Shown: positions 54,809-63,167 of the stretch, piece after piece
How positions within the stretch are numbered: position 1 is the first letter of the stretch
Layout of the letters: each line of letters opens with the position of its first letter
NCBI GenBank assembly: GCA_965203615.1
Contig: OZ241900.1
Span: forward strand, 2,728,001-2,792,000
Origin: VXNE01 sp965203615
Lineage (GTDB): Bacteria > Pseudomonadota > Gammaproteobacteria > Pseudomonadales > Azotimanducaceae
DNA length: 64,000 bases
Reading direction: 5' to 3'
Position numbers and translations under genes: made by a program
Notes under the pieces: model-generated
What the model was told of the DNA's origin: nothing
The model's input: the letters and a program-made list of their open reading frames with translations, nothing else
Databases searched by the model: none

Positions 54809-56233
54809 ATGACTGTTGCGCTTCCCCTCGCCACATCGTGCCGCATCGTCGTGGTGGGCGATGTCATGGTGGATCGGTACTGGTATGGCGATGCGCGCCG
54901 CATCTCCCAGGAGGCGCCGGTCCCCGTGGTCGACATCTCGCTGGCGGAAGATCGTCCGGGAGGTGCCGCCAACGTGGCGTTGAACGTCGTCGCGATGGGG
55001 GCGGAGTGCACGCTCGTCTCGGCGGTCGGGAACGACGAAGTCGCGGACGCGATGCGCGCCAGGCTGGAAGCAGCGGGCGTGGTCTGCGATTTCGTCGAGG
55101 TGGCCGACTGGGAGACCACGCTGAAGCTGCGCGTCCTTAGCCAGCGCCAGCAACTGATCCGTCTCGATTTCGAGGGACCGCCGCCCGCGCAGGTCGCCGG
55201 TCGCGTTCTCGAGTCATTGGAGAGGCACATTGCCGCGGCCGACGCGCTCATTGTCGAGGACTACGACAAGGGCGTTGTCGACGCGCCGGAAGGGATTGTC
55301 GCGGCCGCGAAGCAGGCGGGCGTGACGGTTGTGGTCGATCCCAAGTTCAAGGATCCGGGCCGCTATGCGGGCGCCGATGTCCTGAAACCGAATCGATCGG
55401 AATTCGAGCATGCGGTCGGGGCGTGGGCGGATGAAGAAGATCTGGCGCGCCGGGGCGGGGAACTGCTGGATCGCATCGACGTCGGCGCGCTCGTGGTGAC
55501 GCTGGGCGGCGAAGGACTCACCGTCATCGAACGGGGCGGCGCCAGCCATCGCGTACAGGCAGGCAACGTCGAGATCTACGACGTGACGGGCGCGGGCGAC
55601 ACCGTCGCCGCCGGGCTGGGCGTGGCCGCCGGCCTGGGCTGGAGCGTGATCGACGGTGCCCGCATGGCCAATCTCGCCGCCGGACTGGTCTGCGAACGGA
55701 TTGGCACGGCGACGGTGACCGCCGAGGAAATCAATCGTTCCATTGCGAGGCAGCCGACCGTCGAACAAGGGGTGCTCGACCGCGATGCGTTGATCGCCGC
55801 CGTCGCCGCCGCGCGTGGCCGGGGCGACAAGATCGTTTTCACCAACGGTTGCTTCGACATCCTGCACGCGGGTCATGTGGGCTACCTGGCGCAGGCGCGC
55901 GGCCTCGGCGACCGCCTCGTGGTGGCGGTCAACAACGATGCGTCCGCAGCCAGGCTCAAGGGCGACGGCCGCCCCGTGAACGACGTGGAAAGCCGCATGC
56001 GGGTGCTCGATGGCCTGGCCTCGGTGGATTGGGTGACGTCGTTCTCGGAGGACACGCCCGAGGCGTTGTTGGCTGCGTTGCGCCCGGATGTCCTGACAAA
56101 GGGAGGAGACTACGCCGAAAGCGAGGTCGTCGGCGGTGACTTCGTCCGGGGCTACGGCGGCGCGGTCAAGGTGCTGGGACTGTTCGAGGACTCCTCAACG
56201 ACTTCCATCATCGATCGGATCAAGTCGGACTGA
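54809..56233 (+). CDS. hldE: bifunctional heptose 7-phosphate kinase / heptose 1-phosphate adenylyltransferase
   Basis: 474 residues, the usual fused form. The N-terminal ribokinase domain has VGDVMVDRYWYG and DVTGAGDTVAAG (catalytic Asp); the C-terminal nucleotidyltransferase has FTNGCFDILHAGHVGYL with the HxGH motif. It makes ADP-heptose for the lipopolysaccharide core. The 3' end overlaps the truncated nucleotidyltransferase frame on the other strand by 14 bp. Confidence 0.94.
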   Translation: MTVALPLATSCRIVVVGDVMVDRYWYGDARRISQEAPVPVVDISLAEDRPGGAANVALNVVAMGAECTLVSAVGNDEVADAMRARLEAAGVVCDFVEVADWETTLKLRVLSQRQQLIRLDFEGPPPAQVAGRVLESLERHIAAADALIVEDYDKGVVDAPEGIVAAAKQAGVTVVVDPKFKDPGRYAGADVLKPNRSEFEHAVGAWADEEDLARRGGELLDRIDVGALVVTLGGEGLTVIERGGASHRVQAGNVEIYDVTGAGDTVAAGLGVAAGLGWSVIDGARMANLAAGLVCERIGTATVTAEEINRSIARQPTVEQGVLDRDALIAAVAAARGRGDKIVFTNGCFDILHAGHVGYLAQARGLGDRLVVAVNNDASAARLKGDGRPVNDVESRMRVLDGLASVDWVTSFSEDTPEALLAALRPDVLTKGGDYAESEVVGGDFVRGYGGAVKVLGLFEDSSTTSIIDRIKSD

Positions 56234-56357
56234 AAACCACAGCCGTGGCTGGCAAGCCGAATCCAGTCTCGTAGGCGTATCCGCCGATCACCATGTACCT
56301 AACGCGCTTGGCGTTGAAAAGACTCAACAGATCGCTGAAGTCGGAGTTGACGAACAT
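56220..56357 (-). pseudogene. truncated MNT/AbiEii-like nucleotidyltransferase
   Basis: 45 codons: MFVNSDFSDLLSLFNAKRVRYMVIGGYA matches the N terminus of the small nucleotidyltransferases (normally about 180 residues), but after GGYA the sequence changes and ends within the hldE 3' end. The catalytic GS...DxD part is gone. The junction is therefore where chromosomal hldE meets an imported module. Confidence 0.65.
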
Positions 56358-56505
56358 CGATCCCTTTGACCTTGGTGTAGTGGACAATCAGATCCCAAGT
56401 CGCGTCAAATCTCGCTTTCGGAGTCTGGGCCTGCCAGAACTCCTGATCGAACGAACGATCAAGTTCCTTGAGTTTTCCGCGACGTTCGACAACGTGCTGA
56501 CGCAT
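56299..56505 (-). CDS. small protein of the nucleotidyltransferase pair
   Basis: 68 residues: KELDRSFDQEFWQAQTPKAR and LRLQRSVESFQRQAR. I recognise this as the common short gene lying just before MNT-type nucleotidyltransferase genes in many bacteria. It overlaps the truncated nucleotidyltransferase start by 59 bp. With its partner dead it may be an orphan. Function of the small protein is not established. Confidence 0.6.
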   Translation of the reverse strand: MRQHVVERRGKLKELDRSFDQEFWQAQTPKARFDATWDLIVHYTKVKGIDVRQLRLQRSVESFQRQAR

Positions 56506-56615
56506 GGGAACACGATACCAGACAGGCCAACCCAAACGGCTGTCGACAGGGTTGTCTGGTAAACGATGGATGCGGCGTCGCGAGCAGGAACGGTGGGGAG
56601 CGTCCCCATGCGCCG

Positions 56616-58757
56616 CTACCGGAACTCTCGCCGCGCCTCGATCCCGACCACGCGGCCTTCCTTGAGCGGCGAGTAGGTCGAGTCGACGAGACCCGTCAGG
56701 TCGAAATGGCTTCGCCGGAACACCTCGCCGAGCAGGTTGCGGCCATACGCCGTGAACCGGAGCGACGGCGAGGGGGCGAACGTGACGCTGGCGTCGAGCA
56801 CATCGCCGCCGTCGAGCACGCCGGTATTGTCGTGGGCGATCTCGCTGTCGTCCCGGTGTGCGATGCCGATGCGCGCGGTCACCAGTCCGAAGATCCCCAG
56901 TTGTCGGCGGCACCGGGTCTCCGCGCCGAAGGTGAGCGGCGCGAGCCGCGGGAGCTTAAGCCGCTCGTCCCCGGCCGTCGATCCGTCGCCGTCAAGGTCG
57001 TAGCGCACCCGGTCGTAGGCGCCGCGCGCGATGCCGACGAAGGCGCTGGCGGTGCAAGCCTCTCCGAGTGCCGCGACGGTCTCGGCTTCGATCCCCTTGA
57101 TCGTGGCGTCGGCGGTATTGGCCGTCACCTGGACCGCGCCGGCGGCGATATCGTGCCGCGTCACCTGCCGCTGCAGTCCGCGCGCGCGGCTGCGGAACGC
57201 GGCGAGGTTTACGCGCAGGCGCGCGAGTTCGGTCTTCAGGCCGATCTCGACGGCGTCCTGCTCCTCCTCGTCGAACGGCCCCGGCGAGGCGGTCGGCGAG
57301 GTGTTGCGCAGGTTGTAGCCGCCGCTGCGAAAGCCTCGCGTGTACTCTCCGTAGACTTGCGTGTGGTTGCCGAACCACCGCTGCACGGCGAGGCGCGGCG
57401 TGACGTTGCGCCAGGCGTCGTCGTCCTCGAAGTCGTAGTCACAACGATGGGAACGCGCGTCGCAGCCGGCGGCTCCGGCGGTTGCGATGTCGACCGCCTT
57501 CTTCTCGACCGTGTAGCGCGCGCCCGCGCTGACGACCCAGCGCTCGCCAGGGTGGAGGTCGATGTTGGCGAAGACGCCAGCGGTCCGGTGGCGCTGGTCG
57601 CCCCCGAAGGGACTCCCCCACGCGCCGCGGATCGCGCGCCGCTCGCGGTAGCGGATCTTCTGACCGAACGCGTAGCCGCCGAGGGTGACCTCGACGTGCT
57701 CGCGCAGCCGGCCCGAATAGCGCAGTTCGTTGCTGACCTGTTGCTGGTCGGTGAACGCCCACAGGTGGAATATCGGCTGCGTCGTGGAATCGATGTCGGC
57801 GAGCGACTCGTGGCCGACGCCGCGCGCGCCGAACACGTTGATGATGCGGCCGCGGCCGAGGCGCCGCTCGGCCTGGACCACGATGTGGCGCCAATCGACG
57901 CGCGAGAACCCCGGTTCGTCGATGGCGAAGTCGAAGCCCGTGAAGCGGTGCCGGTTCTGGCTCGCGGGGCCGTCGCCGTCGGAGTCGCCGCGTTCGAGGA
58001 TGACGGTGACATCCAGGTCCTCTGCGGGCTTGAACGCCAGTACCGGCCGCACGGCCCAGGCCGTTTCGGCGCCCACCGGTCCGCCGCCCGGCGCGTCATT
58101 GTCGAACCAGCCGTCGTCGTCGCGGTAGCCGACGGCGAGCCGGGCATCGAGGGTGCCTCCGGCGAAGCTGCGCTCCGCCGCGGCTGCCGCGCGCGTCTCG
58201 GGGCCGGTCGCGCGGCGCACCGACGCGTAGGCGGAGGACTCTCCGGACGGTCGGCGCGAGCGGAGCAGGACGGCCCCGCCGATCACGTTGCGGCCGAACA
58301 GCAGGCCCTGCGGGCCGCGCAGCACCTCCATGGCCTCGAGATCCAGCATGTCCATGACGACGCCGTAGTTCACGCCCAGATACATGCCGTCGACGAACAC
58401 GCCGACGGTGGGGTCGATCGAGGGAATGGAACCGGCGACGCCCATGCCGCGGATCGAGAAGTTGGCGATGCCCTTGCCGGTGCCGATGCTGTCGAACGCG
58501 ACGTTGGGCAGCGCGTAGCCGAGATCCTCGATGTCGTCGACATGGAGCGTGTCCAGCCGTGTCCCGTTGAGGACGCTGACAGCCCCCGCGACATCCTGCG
58601 CGGCCTCCGCCACGCTCTTCTTCGACGCGGTGGTGACGACCTCCTCGAGCAGTCGCGGCATCGCATCGGTGGGCCCGTCCTCGCTGGCGTGGGCCGTGCA
58701 GAAAAAAGCCGCGCACAGGATCGCTCCCGAGCAGATCGAGTTCGCGCTAGCGTGCAT
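56616..58757 (-). CDS. TonB-dependent receptor
   Basis: 713 residues with a signal peptide (residues 1-24). The plug domain is visible: VTTASKKSVAEAAQDVAGAV, NFSIRGMGVAG and MEVLRGPQGLLFGRNVIGGA (about 140-160). The rest is a beta barrel, with YGEYTRGFRSGGYNLRN. It should import a metal complex or organic ligand across the outer membrane. The last residues REFR end in Arg rather than the usual Phe. No transporter is adjacent. Confidence 0.9.
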   Translation of the reverse strand: MHASANSICSGAILCAAFFCTAHASEDGPTDAMPRLLEEVVTTASKKSVAEAAQDVAGAVSVLNGTRLDTLHVDDIEDLGYALPNVAFDSIGTGKGIANFSIRGMGVAGSIPSIDPTVGVFVDGMYLGVNYGVVMDMLDLEAMEVLRGPQGLLFGRNVIGGAVLLRSRRPSGESSAYASVRRATGPETRAAAAAERSFAGGTLDARLAVGYRDDDGWFDNDAPGGGPVGAETAWAVRPVLAFKPAEDLDVTVILERGDSDGDGPASQNRHRFTGFDFAIDEPGFSRVDWRHIVVQAERRLGRGRIINVFGARGVGHESLADIDSTTQPIFHLWAFTDQQQVSNELRYSGRLREHVEVTLGGYAFGQKIRYRERRAIRGAWGSPFGGDQRHRTAGVFANIDLHPGERWVVSAGARYTVEKKAVDIATAGAAGCDARSHRCDYDFEDDDAWRNVTPRLAVQRWFGNHTQVYGEYTRGFRSGGYNLRNTSPTASPGPFDEEEQDAVEIGLKTELARLRVNLAAFRSRARGLQRQVTRHDIAAGAVQVTANTADATIKGIEAETVAALGEACTASAFVGIARGAYDRVRYDLDGDGSTAGDERLKLPRLAPLTFGAETRCRRQLGIFGLVTARIGIAHRDDSEIAHDNTGVLDGGDVLDASVTFAPSPSLRFTAYGRNLLGEVFRRSHFDLTGLVDSTYSPLKEGRVVGIEARREFR

Positions 58758-58894
58758 GCCGGGATTATGGTCGTGGACCGAAGGCTACGCAATCGAGTGG
58801 GTGGCCCCGACGTCTCCGCTGCGGTGGGTCGCGGAGGGACACGCATGGGAGTTCAGGTCAGCGAGTGGTCCGCCGCATCTTGCCTCCGGCCCGG

Positions 58895-59860
58895 CTAATC
58901 CATCCAGTTCCGCGCTTCTGCGACTGTGTCCTCGATGTCTTCCGCCAGGTCCGTCCCGTGTTCGGGTCGCTGGTATCGCCAGGCAAGATGGACGAGCGAG
59001 CGCACCAGCAGGAACATCGGCAACATGGCCACAACCGAATCAGCCAGCGGGCGCACCTCGCGATAACCGTCGACCAGGGCCGCCTGAATGTCGCCGAACC
59101 GGTCCTCTCCGTAGTGGCGGTGCAGGGCCACGGCAAGTTCGTAGTGGTGCCAGCCGAAGCCGGCATCGTCGAAATCGATGACATGCAAACCATGCTCGCC
59201 GACCACCAGGTTGGCGGTATGCAGGTCCGCGTGTATCAGGCTGAATGTCCGGGATCCGTGCCCCAGGCGCGATAGTTCCTCGGCGATCGCTCGACGGGCG
59301 CTCGCGATCACCTCCCGCTGTGCCTTGCTCATCTGTGGCAGTCTCCAGAATTGACCCCAGAACGCGTTGTCGCCCAGCAGGCCATCCAGGTCGAGACGAT
59401 GCCGGCGAAATCCGTCGGGCACAGTCCACTGGGAGGACTGGTTGTGAATGGCTGCCGCGATACGGCCGACAGCGCGGAACTGTCGAGCAAGATCGCTTGG
59501 GTTTCGGCGAATGACGTAGTGCAGGATCTCGCCGTCCACCCACTCGAGCATGCCGATGTGCCGCTTCCCTTCCCCGAAAGGAAGCGCGACGTACCCGTGA
59601 CCCTCGCGGGTACGCACAGGCACAGGCACGTCTACTCCGGCCTTGAGCAACGCACCCGTCCAGACATGTTCCGATTCCAGCTCGGCCAGCGTGTGGTATC
59701 CGGGGCGATGGATTCTGAGCACGTACCGCCTGTCCGGCGTGTCGACACGGAATGACGCGTTCTCGCTGACGCCGATTGGCTGAAGACGGGCGTCTTTCAA
59801 CTCCCAGGCAGTCAGGGCTTTCCGTGCGAGGGCGTGAAGCTCCGGGCGGACTTCAGCCAT
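58895..59860 (-). CDS. APH-family kinase (hydroxylysine kinase/SrkA-like)
   Basis: 321 residues. FSLIHADLHTANLVV is the catalytic loop (H-x-D-x4-N), followed by VIDFDDAG. The N-lobe begins with PIGVSENASFRVDTPDRRYVL. The ATG overlaps the aminotransferase stop by 8 bp. Animal kinase HYKK phosphorylates hydroxylysine for a class III phospho-lyase, so this operon may act on a hydroxylated amino acid or ethanolamine. SrkA-type protein kinase is the alternative. Confidence 0.78.
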   Translation of the reverse strand: MAEVRPELHALARKALTAWELKDARLQPIGVSENASFRVDTPDRRYVLRIHRPGYHTLAELESEHVWTGALLKAGVDVPVPVRTREGHGYVALPFGEGKRHIGMLEWVDGEILHYVIRRNPSDLARQFRAVGRIAAAIHNQSSQWTVPDGFRRHRLDLDGLLGDNAFWGQFWRLPQMSKAQREVIASARRAIAEELSRLGHGSRTFSLIHADLHTANLVVGEHGLHVIDFDDAGFGWHHYELAVALHRHYGEDRFGDIQAALVDGYREVRPLADSVVAMLPMFLLVRSLVHLAWRYQRPEHGTDLAEDIEDTVAEARNWMD

Positions 59861-61136
59861 GGAGTTCCCCCAGCGTCTCGGAGAACGCGTCCAGGAACAG
59901 GTTGGCATTGTCCCTGGAGAACACGAGAGGCGGCCGGAGCTTCAGCACATTGCCGAGAGACCCCGCGCTTCCGGCGAGGAATCCCCTTTCCCTGAGCCGG
60001 TTGACAACCCGGCCGACGCCGCGTCGGTCCGGCGCCCTGGACTCGCGATCCCTCACCCAGTCGACGCCCAGCGCAAGCCCGTGCCCGCGGACATCTCCCA
60101 TGCACTCGTGCTCGGACCGCAGTTGATCGAGCGCGACGCGCAGGTGCCCGCCGACGTCCACGACGTTGCCCAGCAGCTCGCGCTCCTCCAGCTCGTCGAG
60201 GACGGCCATGCCGACGGCTGCCTGCAGGGGGGAGGAAGCGAAGGTGTTGAAATAGCCGGTCCGCTCGCGGAACGCATCGACCAGGCCCGGGCGCGCGACG
60301 ACGCCAGCGAGCGGCAGGCCGGCCCCCATTGGCTTCCCCAGGGTGACGATGTCGGGGACGAAACCGGATGTCTCGTATCCCCACCATCTGCCGCTGCGGC
60401 AGAACCCCGCCTGGACTTCGTCGGCGATGAACACGCCGCCGGCTTCGCGCACGATCTCGGCGGCCCGGGGCATGAAACTGCCGGGGATATCGGGCAGTCC
60501 TTCGTTGACGAGCAGGGAACAGACGAACATTCCCGCAAACGGCACGTCGCGCCTGTCGAAGTCGGCGATAGCCTCGCGCACCCGACCGAGGTACAGCTCG
60601 GTGAGTTCGGTCTCTGAAACGGAGGGATCGAGCGGACGATACAGTTGCGGGTAGGGGATCGCGCGGATCTCCGGGTTGCCTTCCCGGTCGCGGCGCGCAT
60701 TGGCGAGCCGCCGGACCTCGGTGCTGTTGCCGTGGTAGCAGGCGTCCGTGCAGATGATGCCCCGGCCGCCGGTGGCCGCGCGCGCCATCAGGAGGGCGAT
60801 TTCGCTCGCCTCGGTGCCGGTGCAGCAGAATACCGCCCGGGTGAGGGATTCGGCGTGCAGCTCGGTGAGTCGCTCGGCGTAGTCCAGGATCGCCTCGTGC
60901 AGGTACCGGCTGTGCACGTTCAGGGTGCCGGCCTGGGCCTGCATCGCCGCCGCCACGCGAGCGTTCGCGTGACCGACGCAGGGCACGTTGTTGTACAGGT
61001 CCATGTACTGCTTGCCGGCCGCGTCGTACAGCCAGATGCCCTCGCCCCGGACGATGTGCACCGGTTCCGAATAGAACAGCGGCATGCGCTGGCCAAGCAG
61101 GCGCTCACGGCGTTGGATGAGTGCGGCCGTGGTCAT
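59853..61136 (-). CDS. class III aminotransferase / phospho-lyase-like PLP enzyme
   Basis: 427 residues. FIADEVQAGFCRSGRWWGYE and VTLGKPMGAGLPLAGVV (PLP Lys) are class III markers; CCTGTEASEIALLMARAATG is typical of the AGXT2-like/phospho-lyase group. Its coupling with a kinase gene supports a phosphoethanolamine or phosphohydroxylysine phospho-lyase role rather than transamination. ATG 61136 gives the standard N terminus. Confidence 0.82.
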   Translation of the reverse strand: MTTAALIQRRERLLGQRMPLFYSEPVHIVRGEGIWLYDAAGKQYMDLYNNVPCVGHANARVAAAMQAQAGTLNVHSRYLHEAILDYAERLTELHAESLTRAVFCCTGTEASEIALLMARAATGGRGIICTDACYHGNSTEVRRLANARRDREGNPEIRAIPYPQLYRPLDPSVSETELTELYLGRVREAIADFDRRDVPFAGMFVCSLLVNEGLPDIPGSFMPRAAEIVREAGGVFIADEVQAGFCRSGRWWGYETSGFVPDIVTLGKPMGAGLPLAGVVARPGLVDAFRERTGYFNTFASSPLQAAVGMAVLDELEERELLGNVVDVGGHLRVALDQLRSEHECMGDVRGHGLALGVDWVRDRESRAPDRRGVGRVVNRLRERGFLAGSAGSLGNVLKLRPPLVFSRDNANLFLDAFSETLGELHG

Positions 61137-61262
61137 GGGCCTCGGTGGTGATGTTCGGGGCGGCCAGAGTACCGTTACTTGCTTTGGTCTCAAAGGCGTG
61201 CTTGACGTCGTCCACGCATAAGTCGGAGCATGGACCGCTGATCCATCCAGGGAGGCGAGCCC

Positions 61263-62312
61263 ATGGCCAGTGGTGCAATCGACAAGGGCCACGAAGTTCC
61301 TGGCGACGCATTGGCTGCCATTGACTACTGCTACGAGCAGGGCTGGACAGACGGGCTACCGGTGGTGCCGCCGGAAACGGGCCGTGTCGAGGCCATGATG
61401 GCGATGGAGGGCAGGCCTCCCGAGACTGTTCTGGCACATCATCCGGCGACAGGATTGGAACTGACGATCCGGGCCGCTGCGGTAAACGCGGTGATGGCCG
61501 GCTGCCTGCCCGAGTACTTTCCGGTCGTCGCGGCGGCCTTCGAAGCGATGGACCGCGAACCGTTCAACTTCCACGCCAGCTCCGTCAGCACGGGCGGCTC
61601 GGGACACCTGCTCATCGTCAGCGGACCCGTTGTCGAGCAGATCGGGATGAATGCCGGAGGGAACCTCTTCGGGCCGGGAAATCGGGCCAATGCAACCATC
61701 GGCCGTGCCGTGAGACTGGCGCTCCTCAATGTATTCCGGACGGTACCGGGCCTGGCTGACAGGTCTACGCAGGGTCATCCCGGGAAGTACAGCTTTTGCA
61801 TTGCCGAACGGGCGGACAGGAACCCGTGGCCGCCGCTATGCGAAGAACTCGGCTATCCCGAAGGCGTCAGTTCGGTCACGGTTTTCGCGGGAGCGGGCTT
61901 CATCAACGTGGAGAACCACGGCGGCAACACGCCGGAAGCCATCCTGGCAACGCTGGCGGACGCCATGGCGAACTACGGCTGCATCACCACGGGACAGAGC
62001 GTGGCGGTGATCTGTCCGGAACACGTCGAGATCATCGCGCGCGCCGGCTGGACCAAGGCGATGGTGAAGGAGTACCTCTTCGATCACGCGAGGCGACCGA
62101 GGGAGGGCATGGAGCGTATCGGCAAGTTCGTGCTCCGCGAATACGAGCGCCAGGGCAGGCAGGACTTTCACCGGGGCCTGAATCCCGACGACATTCTCGT
62201 CACCGTGGGCGGGGGCGACGGGGGCGGCCATTCGGCGTTCATCCCGTCCTGGAGCCGGGGCCGGGGCTCCATCATGCAGAGCCAACCCATCGGCGTGTGC
62301 ATAGACTGTTGA
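61263..62312 (+). CDS. conserved protein of UGSC-type context
   Basis: 349 residues. It begins with a short leader followed by YEQGWTDGLPVVPPETGRVE; the middle has FHASSVSTGGSGHLLIVSGP, and the end CIDC gives a terminal CxxC. I recognise the WTDGLPVVPP start as common near UGSC proteins, but no enzymatic function is known to me. It lies convergent to the UGSC gene with 60 bp between stops. Confidence 0.6.
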   Translation: MASGAIDKGHEVPGDALAAIDYCYEQGWTDGLPVVPPETGRVEAMMAMEGRPPETVLAHHPATGLELTIRAAAVNAVMAGCLPEYFPVVAAAFEAMDREPFNFHASSVSTGGSGHLLIVSGPVVEQIGMNAGGNLFGPGNRANATIGRAVRLALLNVFRTVPGLADRSTQGHPGKYSFCIAERADRNPWPPLCEELGYPEGVSSVTVFAGAGFINVENHGGNTPEAILATLADAMANYGCITTGQSVAVICPEHVEIIARAGWTKAMVKEYLFDHARRPREGMERIGKFVLREYERQGRQDFHRGLNPDDILVTVGGGDGGGHSAFIPSWSRGRGSIMQSQPIGVCIDC

Positions 62313-62372
62313 TCGATGGCGACAACCGCGCAGTCCTAGTATCTGCGGGCTGGGAGCGATGTCGCGGTCAGG

Positions 62373-62891
62373 TCATCCCATGAGGATGCCGACTGCCTGC
62401 TCTGAAGCGGCTGCGGCCCTTTGCCTGAGTTCGTCCGCGGTGCAGCTTCCCAGGGGATGATCGACCATCACGAAGGGGTAGTCGGGAAGGCCCAGCATCC
62501 GCGCCATGTTCTTCGCGGTGACCTCGAACGGTGTCGTGCAGAGAACGACCGCCCGCTTGCCGGTCTGCTCAAAGGTGATGCCGTCATGCAAACTGCACGT
62601 CGAGCAACTGCCTCAGTCGCCGGAGGCGGTGATCAGGTAATCGCACGCCTCTGAGAGCTTCTTCAGCGTATCTGCCGGCGCGGGCGCGCCGGCGCTGCCT
62701 TTCGCCACCATGGGCAGGACGTTACCGCCGAAGCGCGCCTGCAGCATCGCGGCGGTCTCCTCGAGCAGGACATCCGCGTTGAGCTTCGTGTTGGACAGCA
62801 GGCCAATCGTCAACCCGTCCAGGCTGGCGAGGGCGGGGGCCCGCCGGGATTGCCTGACGGGGGCGGCGACGGTGGGATCGACCAGCTTCAT
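62373..62891 (-). CDS. UGSC family selenoprotein with in-frame UGA
   Basis: 172 residues if UGA at 62615-62613 (codon 93) is read as Sec. The local sequence YLITASGD-U-GSCSTCSLHDG has the U-G-S-C motif that names the family, with further Cys at 96 and 99. The N-terminal half (LTIGLLSNTKLNADVLLEET, GNVLPMVAKGSAG) and the C-terminal half (GKRAVVLCTTPFEVTAKNMA, LPDYPFVMVDHPLGSC) both belong to one domain, and the frame is unbroken otherwise. UGSC-containing proteins were described as a selenoprotein family in marine metagenomes. ATG 62891 fits. Redox function is inferred from the motif. Confidence 0.88.
62585..62612 (-). promoter_or_regulatory. candidate bSECIS element of the UGSC gene
   Basis: Thirteen bases after the UGA, CGUGC (62599-62595) pairs with GCAUG (62589-62585), with one G-U, around the loop AGUUU (62594-62590). 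The loop contains a G-U near its top, at a distance typical for bacterial SECIS elements. The stem is short, so support is weaker than for the SelW gene. Confidence 0.45.
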
Positions 62892-62920
62892 CTCTTCTCC
62901 TTGCGCGCTTCCGCATGGTC

Positions 62921-63015
62921 CAGGAGCCTTCAGCCGGGGAAGCTTTCCCCGACCGCTGACGCGTAAGGAAGTGTCGGCATTGACCCGGTTGCCAAAGGCG
63001 TACTTCCATGCGAGC
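62921..63015 (+). repeat. family 2 dispersed repeat, copy 2
   Basis: CAGGAGCCTTCAGCCGGGG...GACCGCTGACGCGTAAGGAAG...TACTTCCATG matches 38721-38815. The core GGGGAAGCTTTCCCC is a perfect palindrome apart from one base. It fills much of the gap between the UGSC gene and the CoA transferase. Confidence 0.8.
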
Positions 63016-63167
63016 CATGTTACAGCCGGTTTTGCACCGGTGGTATGCTGATTTCGATCATCGACGGGGATGACAACCGCCCTGCCATGCTGGCGTCGCC
63101 GTCAGGCACGGCAGATGATCGGCGTCGACCGTGACGTCTATGCCGCTTTGCTGCCTTAAGGACTTCA

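Noticed and set aside
56706..58898. A 730-codon plus-strand frame opposite the TonB receptor
   Set aside because: It is low-complexity Ala/Arg/Val-rich sequence produced by high GC antisense to a clear receptor gene.
62310..62349. A possible third Sec codon at the TGA ending the 349-residue protein (CIDC-TGA)
   Set aside because: The next in-frame stop gives only a short meaningless tail and no stem-loop or conserved sequence follows.
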